Origin: Cydia pomonella
Taxonomy: Eukaryota; Arthropoda; Insecta; Lepidoptera; Tortricidae
Length of the DNA stretch: 64,000 nucleotides
NCBI RefSeq assembly: GCF_033807575.1
Contig: NC_084723.1
Coordinates: 1,555,247-1,619,246, forward strand
Direction of reading: 5' to 3'
Positions 12,301-24,300 of this stretch are shown one piece after another (within the stretch, counting starts at the first letter, position 1; each line of letters starts with the position of its first letter). The translations under genes and the position numbers were made by a program. The notes beneath the pieces are model-generated. The model made no database searches. It was given only the letters and a program-made list of their open reading frames with translations, and had not been told where the DNA came from.

Positions 12301-15300
12301 TAATATATAGATAACACCCATGACTCAGGAACAAATATTACTATACTATATAATATATATATATATATACTCATCACACGAATAAATGCCCTTACCAGGA
12401 TTTGAACCCGGGACCATCAGCTTCGTAGGCAGGGTCACTACCCACTAGGCCAAACCGGTCGTCAAGTCGGGCAAGGTCGTAAATAATGAGAGATTACATC
12501 ACAGTATAATGTACATATTTGGTAACTAAGTGCACTTCTCATAAGATTTGTATGCATTGAATTACCTTAGCAATCATTACTGTTTACTGCCAAACACATC
12601 TAATGACATAATCCTTTTTAGGGTTCCGTAGCCAAATGGCAAAAAACGGAACCCTTATGGATTCGTCATGTCTGTCTGTCCGTCCGTATGTCACAGCCAC
12701 TTTTTTCCGAAACTATAAGAACTATATTGTTGAAACTTGGTACCTAAGTAGAAATATTCTGTGAACCGCATTAAGATTTTCACACAAAAATAAAAAAAAG
12801 GACAATAAATTTTTGGGGTTCCCATAATTAGAACTGAAACTCAATTTTTTTTAATCAACCCCATACGTGTGGGGTATATCTAATGGCGACTGTACTTACT
12901 GTATGAACGGGATGATGGTTATGATTTTTTTTTACTGGGTAATTGGGTGGGTAATAAATAATAATTAGGTGTGTAGTAAAATAAAGTTGCAATGAATATT
13001 ATTGAATAAATCATTACTCCCTGTAATCAAACTCGCAAAAAAGCACAAACGCTCGGTATCGTAATCGCGAAATTCTGGCAACAAACCAACACATTGCACA
13101 TAATCTGCATAAGGGTGACCATGTGTACTGATGTGCCGCCGGAAAGTCCCAAATTTCCAATTTCCAATATTATTTGCAACCAAAGTAGATTACAGTAGAC
13201 AAATGCAACTTAATGCTAGGTACATACATAATATATCTACTAGGACCCGGATAGGGCTTAGCAAAAAACAAAATATTCCTAATCTAGATTTCATTAGAAA
13301 TACATACATCATTCATTTATATTTTAGGTAAAATAAAATTATTCGTTAAAACTCAAATAAATAAAAGGTATGACGCACAATTCACTACAATTATGGTAAT
13401 AATAATGGTAAAACATTGTAAAAATAAATTAGTAAAACATCTGTATAAAGCATTGGTAAAATTGTCAAAGTAATAAGAAAAATAACAATACGGGTACTTA
13501 TTCAAATTTGCCAAATTTCCACTTTGAAATATTTCGGAAACTTCTAGTCTTGTACCTATGGGGATCGAAATTTTCTATTACTAAATGAAAGTTTTCTTAA
13601 TTATTTTTCAACTATTTTGGCTCAGTGATCCATAAAGAATCCAGCCCATGTGAAACTTTCCACTACTGTACATCTGCCCGGGTAGCCAACATTCCAATCG
13701 TTAACGCTCCGTAGCGTAGCGTAGTCATTTCTCTCTTCCATATTAGTGCGACGGTGACAGTTGCGTTTCGTTCGTTATAGAGCGTTAACGGTTGGCTACG
13801 CGGGCTGTACCCATGTCGAATTTCCTATTTCATGAGACAGCCACATTCGGGATACGTAATAAAGAGAATTCCACGAATTGTGTACCGTTGTCATGTACAA
13901 ATGCGAATTTTCTCAAGATTTGCCGGTATAGGAGTTTCTTTTCGGCTACACAGGATAAAAGAAATGCTCAGAATATCAATCATCGAATTAAAATTTTGTT
14001 TTTCCCACGTTTTAATTCGATGCGCATTACATGAAATGCGTTTTACGTGCCAATTTGTGGAATAAATACAAATACAAATACAAATATCTTTATTTCGCTT
14101 TAAAATGTGGTACAAAAGATGTTTAAAATATATAGTAGTCACACACATTCCACCAGAAACTGGCATGCAAAATTATTATAAAAGTACCTAAATATTATAT
14201 AAAAAAAAACATGCAACTTACTTAGTACTAGTACTTAATAGAGTACGTAAATCACATATATAATTACTTATTAGAGAACTTAAATCTAATATTCTAATGC
14301 ACTTAAATGTAACGTATTCCTAAAATGTCAAAATTATCAAAATTACAATTATATTATATTACTAATATGTCATAACTACAATACAGATTCAATAACTAAT
14401 TATACCATTAAGTGTCAAGTATGATGTCTAACTAAAGTAATCGAAATATTCTTCAACAGAGTAAAAACATTCTTGAATGAGCCAGTTCTTAAGTCTACGC
14501 TTAAATAAATTAATAGGCAAATCTTTAATGTCATCATGTAGGCGATTAAAAATGTCAATAGACTTACAGTAAGCGTTATTGCTGTACAATTGTGTCTTAC
14601 GGCCAGGACCAGCAAGGCGATTTGGGTACCTTGTAGGAAAGTTGCATATGTCTTTGAATTTTTTGAAGAGTTCTGGGTGATTCTTGACGAATAAGCAAAC
14701 TTCATATATATAAATACATGGCACAGTCAATAAATTCAGGTCCCTAAATAGCGGCCTACAAGATGTTAAGACGTCTACGTTACAGATCGCCCTGACGCAC
14801 TGTTTTTGTGCTAAAAGAGCGCGTCTTGCATGGCTTGAATTTCCCCAGAGGAGAACGCCGTATCTGAGCAGTGAGCATACATAGCCATGATAAGCCTGTA
14901 TTGCGGTCTGCTTAGTGCTAATCTTACCCAATTTCCAAAGTGCATAAGCAAACGAGTTAATTCTACTGCATAATTTATTAATATGCTCACCCCAAGAACA
15001 TTTGTCATCTAAGCAAATACCTAGAAACATTGTTTGACTTGATTCCGCTATCATCTGATCGGCGAAAGTTACAGTTAGTTGTTGTTTTTTGCCATTTCTG
15101 TTTATAAACTGAACAAATGTGGTTTTTGATATATTTACTTGAAGATTGTTCCTATGCAACCAGTTTATTACATCAGCGATTGTTTTATTTATGTCACTAT
15201 TGTAGATTTTATCATCAATACATGGTATGACGACCGATAGGTCGTCCGCAAAGAGTATGCATTCAAAATTTATCGCATTCGGTAGGTCGTTGATGTACAG

Positions 15301-18300
15301 TAAAAAGAGCAGAGGACCCAGGATACTCCCCTGCGGTACGCCGACCTTGTTTACTCTCGTGGAAGACCTGAAAGCCTCAATGGTGTTGACAGAGTTAATT
15401 TGAGATATTTCCACAAATTGAGTCCTCGAGCGTAAATAATCTCGGAGCCATTCACTAACTACACCTCTGATACCGTAGAGCTCGCATTTAGCCAGGAGTG
15501 TCTTGTGGCACACAAAATCAAAAGCTCGAGTCATGTCGAAGAAAATTGTTGTTACTGGCAAGCTCTGGTTCAAGTAACCTAAAATCTTGTTTGTCAGTGT
15601 AAAGGCAGCTAGTGAGGTTGATTTGCCTTTTTGGAATCCAAATTGTTCCGATTTCAATACATTAAACTTATTTAAAAATGTCAATAGACGTTCGTGAAAC
15701 GCCTTCTCAAATATTTTCGAGATAATAGGTACTAGCGAAATGGGTCGGTAGTTTTCTACGCATTCTTTGCTACCTTTTTTGTGAAGCGGTTTAACAAGAG
15801 AAAGTTTTAAAGGCTCCGGGAATACTCCACTAGTGAATGACAAATTTACTAGGTAGCTTATGACTGTAGCAATACTTTGTTTACACCATTTTAATATTTT
15901 AGTTTGAATTTCATCATAGCCTACTGAGTTAGTAGGGTTTAGAGTGTCAATAAATTTGCGGATTTCATATTCATCTGTCGGTGATAAGAACATATTAGCA
16001 TTATTACAATTGATTAGTGAGATGTCAGGCTTTGGTTCAGGATTATTATTTACATTAGTCAGATTTATATAAAAGTCATTAAAGGTATTTGCAATGTCAG
16101 TTGGATTTGAGATAGAATCACCTTCGACGACCAGTTTCTCAATGTTTGTCCCACCTACGTTGTTAGTGGTTATGTTTTTAATTACATCCCATGTTGCCTT
16201 ACAGATGTTCTTGGATCTATGTATATGTTTCATATTCGCAAGTTTTTGAGCTTGGTTTATGCAACGCTTGAGAAGTTTAGAGTAATTATTAAATTTAATT
16301 TTACTTGGCAAAACGCTTGCATGGTTTTTTGGTGTTCTGTAATAGCTGAAGCGCAGTCTTCTTTTTGTTTTAACAGAATTTTTAATACCTCTTGTAAACC
16401 ACGCACTATTTTTAGGTTTTACTATAAATTTTACTTTGTTAACTGGGAAACATAATTTATAAAATAGTATAATCGTATCATAAAACCTATTGAATGCCAC
16501 TGTCACATCACCTTCAGCGTACACGTCTGACCATGACAAACTACTAAGGCATTCGTTGAATTTTGCAATATTATCCAAACTGTAGTCTCTTTTATAGTGA
16601 TACAAATTCAAGCGTGGTTTTTGTATATTATGGACACTGAACGTTAGGGTCTGGGCAGTTTCATGATCCGACAAGCCTAAGTCAAGGACTTCACCTCGAG
16701 CCTCCGAAATGTTTGATAATATTTGATCCAAGCATGAGTCTTTACGAGTGGGGCGTAGTATATGTAATACAAAATTATTGTTGTGAGCAATTCTCTTAAG
16801 TTCGGTTGAATTCTCTGTGGTCTTTAGTAGGTCTATGTTAAAGTCCCCAGCAATAATTATTTTATACTTTAATTTATGTTTTAACTTACTCATCAGAATT
16901 TCCAATTTATGTAGAAAAGATGATGAGGAAGCAGTTGGTGTTTTGTAAATACAAATCACTATAGACTTTATTGACGGTATTTCTATGCCACAGACTTCAA
17001 ATACGTAGTTTTCAGAAAACTCTTTTACAAGTGACAGCTCTCGCGATTGAATATGACTCGCGCAAAGTATGCAAACGCCACCCCTCTTTTGGTGTGACCT
17101 AGAGTAAGACGCTGCCAGCCGGTAGCCAGGCAGGCGCAAATTCCCTTCATTACCCTGTCGAATGAATGTTTCAGTGAGGCATAACACGTCAAACTTCTTA
17201 TTATTTTCACCCAATTCGTCTAGTGTCAATTCTAGTAATTCTATTTTGCTCATAAAGCCTGCTATATTTTGGTGAAGAATTGAAAATAAACTACTTTGAG
17301 GGACGAAAAAATGAGTTGTTTTTTTGTTGTGGTGTATTAGCTCGCTCACAGGTTTTCGGAAAGTGATCAGTAATGTATTTTTGTGTTAATCTTGTACTTT
17401 TTTGTTGTGTTAGTTGTGGTGTACTAGCTCGTTTACAGCTTTTTGGGAAGTAATCACTAATATACCTTTGTGTTAACCTTGTCCCATTGCTGTCGCTAAC
17501 ATTATGCGACGAGTATTTAAAATAATAAGGAATAGTACCTTTGTTGCACCGCTCCTCCGCACATGATGCATGAGCCTGTGTATTCGGGTTACAGTTCCTA
17601 GTTTGCTTTAAATTGTTGTAACTCAAATATTTATTCGAATAATCCCGAAAGTCAATGAGAAAGTTAATTTTTGAACATAACTTATACTTAAAGTTTATAT
17701 TATAGGTTAGGTCTGAGACGTCCAAAAACGTACAGTTTTGAAAATGTTTGCAAAGCGATTTCACTGTGTTATTCAGTGTGCATTCATTTAAATGTATACT
17801 CTTTTTCACACCGGTAACAATAATAAAGGCTTTAGGGCGCATTTTTATGAACCCGCTGAGCTCTGCAAGTAATGCTAATGGGTTACAATCACATTCACCT
17901 ATATTTATAATTATAACATCATTACAGTTAGCACTTAAAGTTTCTGGTGATTTCAATATCTCTTCACAATGCGCGTCAGGTTTAATAGTGGACGTTACCT
18001 CGTATTTTTGGTACGGTGTGTTCTGCCTTGACTTCAATAGTGTGATCGCAAGTCCTTTGCTTTGTCCTCCACCAAGGATATATATTTTACAAGGCAAGTT
18101 TTCGGAGCTTTCCGTTATTTTTTGCCCGTTATCAGCGCTAGATGTAGCAGTGAGAGGTATAATTGGTGGACTTTGTGATGCTTGAAGAGACTTTTCTACT
18201 ACAAGTTCTATTTTTTCACAGTTGAAACTCGTTTGCGAAGATTGCTGTTTGCTCTCACTACTTGTGGTTTTTAATGGTTTTGTGACTTAAGAGGTAGATT

Positions 18301-21300
18301 TACAGATTTCCTTTAACTGTTGGATTTGCCGGTTGCATTCGGAGAGCTGTTGATTTAGTTTATCGTTTTCAACTAAAAGTTTAGTACTATAACTATCGGC
18401 AAATTCAAGTTTTTCTTGCAGTTGCACTATTTTTACCTTTAACTCTTCAACTTCATTTTTATAATTAATGGTCAAATCTGGGCAACTTCTGTTGAGCGTG
18501 TCATTTCGAAGTATGGAGCTATCGAATTCTTCGTCGGTCAAAGAATCAAATGAATTATGCACAGGTACATTGTATTTTCTTACCGTAACGTTGTCTACAG
18601 AGTAGTTGAGCTGTTGGGGCTCGATCGAGCTCTGAGGTAGGGGTGCTGGAGATGTTTCTTTTGGCTTTACTTCTAGTTTTTTTATGTCTTGTTTTGAAGA
18701 TATAGGTTTGGTGACCTTTTTTTTCGTAATGATAGGTGTACTTGCTTTCTTTGGTTGGTCTTTCTGTTTACGACATTTAGAACAACTCCATGATGCTCTG
18801 CGTTCCTTATCCATCAAGTCGTAAAGTTTTTCTGAGTGTGTACAATTAAGGTCATAAGATCGTCCACACAGCGAACATGTCAGAAAATGTTTATCTAGAA
18901 TGATCTTCTTACAATGAGCGCATGCTAGTTTTGGTGCCATTTTCAATTAAATATGTCTTCTTAATCAATATGATTAACGCTATGACATGCAGCAAGCAAT
19001 GTACCTCGAAGCAGCAGTGTAAAGCGTCCAGTCGCAACGATGTAACCGGCCTGCGCACGATGACTCACGCACCGCTGCCGCTGGCGCGCTGCGAGTTGTC
19101 GTAGGTCAGTTCCTCGACGGTTGCTTTATAATTTTTAAAATGATTTTCGCTATAGCGTCCAAACCACTTAGAGTTTATTTATAAATTAAACACCGTTTTA
19201 AAGGTCACTTTCACAGCTACAGAACGGTGTATAGCACAGTACGTAACAAACACTTTAAACATTTTTTAAACGAATAAAACGACAGGAGAAAGATTTAACA
19301 CTGTTGTTCGCGCAGTAGCGACCACAGACCACCCCTAATGCTGTCTTTGCTCCATAATAATGTTGTATTTGCTCGAAATCAAAAATATCTGGACAACTTG
19401 ACAGTACCGCTTCTCATTGTAATTTTAGAAATTGGTAATCAAGAAAAGATATACATAGTTTCCCTATCATCCATCATCATTTTTGTAGAAAAACATCACA
19501 TTTACGTATCTTTTCTAATAATCTATCTAAATTAAATGACACTGTTATTTACCGAATTTGATTCCCTACGGGCATGATCAATTTCTGTAACTAAAATTGG
19601 GATGCTCCGAAAGCTTCCCGATGTCTGGTCACCCTAATCTGTATGCATATTATGTGCAGACGGCAGCTGGTGCAATTTGCACATATGCTAATATGCGCTT
19701 GCCCAATTTTATCAGACGGCTTATCTCGTGTTAAGTTCCTTCGCTTTCAGTTTGAATGTTAAGAGGAAAGTAGATGTTTCTTCCTCCATAAATACAAACT
19801 GTCCAAGTCCTCTCTGGATATCTCGGGATGCAATTCGAATGATGTACTTATTCGTTCTTCGCTAAACTTTTAGATTTTGTAATAGGGTTGTTTCCAATTT
19901 TTTGAAACGCTCGTATTACGTTCTATATTAAATAATAGTTGCCCTAAAATTCAACTTTTATTCTAAAAACGGCTTTAAATATGTTAAATTAACAAAATAT
20001 ATTTTGACAGATGCTTTCGCGCCCAAAACGCTCTTTGAAAATTGTGTAATGTCACAGTTTACGGTTTGACACATAACTACATACGCAAGTAGATGATACG
20101 AACTGTCAACTGACATTTGTCATTTGTTGTTTATCGCCTAACTGTCAACAGTGTCAATCCGAGAGTTGTGACGTCATCAGAATCTTCAATGGCGTTTCGA
20201 GTTTGGTCACGTGACGTGTGCCAAAAGATATTTTAAATTCAAAATTTACAAAAATATGGTCATTACAGGTCCCCTAAAAGTAGTTTAACATGTTCTTATA
20301 ATCCAAAAGAATTTATTAGGATACAATTCTGCCCTAAGATTTCTAGATGGAAACAACCCTATTATTAATATTATTCGTTTGTTAGTCATATACCTCGAAA
20401 TCAAAAAATCCTTGTAGCTTTTCACCTATTCGCGTTTCGCCGTGATAGCGTATTTTGTTGTAGCGTGTAATATCGGTGGTATATTTGTTACTCGCATATA
20501 TTTTTAATAGATTTTTACAACAGTAGCAAATTTTAATGTAGCATGTAATTTCAATAGCCTATTTAGTTAGCCGCCTATATTTTCAATAGATGTTTACAAC
20601 AGTAGCAAATTTTGATGTAGCATGTTATTATCAATATCCTATTTAGTTAGCCGCAAAAAAAATTAGTTGCATTTTACCTGAGTCTCATATTGCTGTAGTG
20701 TATTGTATTAATCGTAAAAAAATTGGCTATATCACTGGGATTTAATAAAAATATGGTCGCTTATTGACCTCATTGTTACAGCCATACATTAACTAGCTTT
20801 GGAGAATTTGTTATTTAGGAAATCTACCTCTAAGGTTACATATATTACACTCAAAACCAGGAGATATACTACAAGTGCGAAATACATTTACAAAACAAAA
20901 CTATAGAGGTATAGTGCTTAAAGGAAATGTCGCGATATGTAATAACGCATTATAAACAAATATCTATCGAGGTGAAAAGCGACTACAGTGAAGAAAGGCA
21001 GGGAAGTAAATATACTATGAATTTTATATACCATTATAATTGGCAACCAGAAATCATACTACAAGAAAAAAAAATCTGTTCAGAAATTATGAGATCGCGG
21101 CGAAACGCGAATAGGTGAAAAGATACAAGGAATTTTTGATTTCGAGGTATTTGACTAACAAACGATATTATTTCATCTTCTAGCCGCACCTTATACGAGA
21201 GATGGTGCAAATTTTACTTCGTCAACTATACAAGCTACAGGTTTATTACACTAACCTATGCCTGCGACTACGCCTGCGTTTATGTTGTTAAAACTCTTTC

Positions 21301-24300
21301 TCTCTGTGTGCTTTTTTATACTACGTCGGTGGCAAATAAGCATACGGCCCGCCCGATGTTAAGCAGTCTTCGTAGCCTATGGACGCCTGCAACTTCAGAG
21401 GTGTTACACGTGCGTTGCCCACCCTAAAACTCGGCACTCTCAGTGAGCCCTGGCAACCTTACTCACCGGCAGGAACACAACACATGTGAGGGCTTAATTT
21501 GGCTGCGGTTTTCTGTAAGGTGGAGGTACTTCCCCAGTCTGCTCTAGATCAGAAATGACATCCGCTGTGCTGTGCCCTACCACACAAAGCGAGATGACAT
21601 TCACAGTGCCCATACCTTACTTTTGGACGTAGTTTAAGGACGTACCGGGTCTCTGTTAGTACTAAAGTACCTCTAACATTGAACACTAAGTTCTATCCGT
21701 TTTTAAAAAGTATATGTATATTAATCCAAAGCCCCTAGTGTACATTTATTCGATTTCGAAACGTGACGTACGCGTTTGCGTCTCATTTAGTATGGGATTT
21801 AGACACAGCGCGCCAAGCGGAACGTTTTGGCAACTCAAAATCCCATACAAAATTAGACTTAACACAAACGCGTACGTCACGTTACGCCATCGAATAAATT
21901 TACACTAGGGGTACAGGTTATAATCTGTATGTCACAGCCCAATCAGTTTAGAGTCAGACCAAGCTAAGTTGACAGCGATTTTCATAGCACAGACTGTGAA
22001 AGTGTTAAAAGTAAATTTCATCATTTTAAGACGTTTAAAATAACACTTGCCCAGTCTGTGCTATCGAAATCGCTGCTAACTTAGCTTGGTCCGTTTCTAG
22101 ACGTTTGTGTAATAAGTAACAGACATACAAATATCTAAACTTTAATTATTTTAAATAAAAATATGGTACGATAAAATTGGATTTGTAATTAAAATTCAAC
22201 GGTTGTATTTTACTTATCAGTTAATTAACCAGTACAACAGCATTTGAGGGTTATATATTAACTTATTTTTAACTCACAAACAAACAGGGGAGTCGAACGC
22301 ATGTGTGTGAAGTGTCATTAAGGGCTGTAAACGTACTGCACCCAGATGCAACTGCATTGCTCTCATGCAGTCGCTATTAGATATATCGGAGCGGCCGAGG
22401 TGCTCAAAAATATCTGAAAACGCACTCTAACGCCGTTACAATAGAGGCGTGTTCAGATATTTGTGAGCACCTTGCCTGCTCCGATATATCTGATGGCGAC
22501 TTTACAAGAGAGAGAAGAGTCAACTCACTCGTCCGGGTCTCAAATAATGTTCGTGGCAAATTTCATCTAAAATGGTTCAGCGATTTAAGTTTGCAGAGGT
22601 AACAGATACAGAGTTACGTTTGCATTTATAACCGAGCGAGCGCGAAATCTCCGTTTCAGCTTGGGTAAAACTGCTTTTTTTCTGCCAACAAACTGTTATA
22701 CAGTTGTGGAAGTTGTATACTGTTTCATGAATAGATGTTGTTTTTTTTGTCCGACTCTCCGTCTCTTTATGCGTCTTATTTCTTAACTAGAATAGAATAG
22801 AATATAATTTATTTCAGTATACGTACACAGTTATACAATACATATAGAGAAAGAAAGAAAAAATGACTTATAACTAATAACGTGTACACTGTATATATAA
22901 TTATACTGACAGAGGTGAACACTCAGCATAATGCCAGGTCCTACTGAAGTAGTACGCTGACGCTGGTCTTCCGTGGACACCTGTAGGGAGCGTAGTTGCG
23001 CGCAGCTACCAACTAGTTACTAAGATAACTATGGTAATTGTGTGAGATTTTATAATAAACTTCCAAACCATATTACTGAGTTACCAATTAATAAATTTAA
23101 GAATCATGTAAAGCGTAAACTTATTTCTAAAGCTTATTATACCACACAAGACTACATGAATGATAAAACAACGTGGGATTAATTGTGATTCGAAATGATT
23201 AATTATTTATTATATTTGAATAATGATGATGAAATGGATATTCCAATGCATGTATTTCCTTTGTTGTTTTTATTATATTTGTTTGACATTTAGAATTTAT
23301 TCTAGAAACAATCTAGACTAGTATTTTTTATACATTTTTTTTTGTATGACTGTATTTTGTGAAAGTTTTAGTATTAAATTTGATCTATGAATTATATTCA
23401 TTAGTATTATATATGGAATAATATTTACAACATCAATAAATTGCTCTGATAATTAGATTAAGATAATTATATGTAATACTGTCTTACTATTCATAAGTGC
23501 TTGTTGCTAGGCCTACATGAATAAAGTATATTTGAATTGAATTGAATTGAATAATTACGACAGTAAACAACGAAGCGGCACTGAAGCAGTTGGCATTAAA
23601 TGTTAGCATGACTAGCATGGTTCAGAAAATACATTATATATATATATATATGTACCTAAAATAATAATATAAATATTTAGTTACAGTACCTAAGATTTAT
23701 TATAATTCCTAATATTATAATATCTCTGAAATTTGGTGTCAGATTCGATTATTATATGGACTCAATTGTCTATCTACCGGGTGTTTATTTAGCCTCACCT
23801 CACCTGCAATAATTTACGGGGTGAATATATAGATGATACTGAGCAACTTTTACCGTGAGACCAACCCCGGAATAACGAAAAAAAAATTGTCTGTTTCATA
23901 CATTTTGGCTGTCTGACTTTGACATTTTCCATGGGAGAGTAAATTCTTCCCATTGTAAAAGTTGCTCAGTATGACCTGTATATTCAGCCCGTAAATTATT
24001 GCAGGTGACTAAATAAATGCCCTGTATGTTCTGTTTTTGGAGTTTCTTTAAGTCTCACAGAGCCAGTAGTATAATCTGTCCAAAACCATAAGTTTGTAGG
24101 AACCATTGCGTGACAAGATAACCGTGTTTCAAGATCATACTTGTAATTAGAGCGTGGGAATTTTCTCGTTTCTGTATCAATTGGAGACCAATTTAAACAA
24201 TTGGAGGTTGACTTATGACTCGCTTTGAGATCATTTTATAAGACATCTAAATTGTAAATACGAGTAGTTTCGTATCCGACACATTTTGCTGCTACTAGCG

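Larger units (their letters stand above)
14061..19330 (-). mobile_element. Nearly full-length CR1-like LINE, antisense in mbc intron 1
   Basis: From right to left it has a 5' UTR (about 18941-19330), ORF1 (18940-17291, one stop), ORF2 (17349-14428, endonuclease plus reverse transcriptase, no RNase H), a 3' UTR and a 3' end of repeated TTTGTA units (14061-14088 on +). This layout, with PHD-type ORF1 and no RNase H, fits the CR1 superfamily. I could not fix target duplications, so both ends are approximate. Confidence 0.8.

Noticed and set aside
12965..13183. Minus-strand 72-codon frame as a host exon
   Set aside because: No recognisable domain, no splice sites I can defend and no neighbouring exons.
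17748..18185. 145-codon + strand open frame opposite LINE ORF1
   Set aside because: Lies entirely antisense to ORF1, which has clear domain structure; hydrophobic shadow frame.
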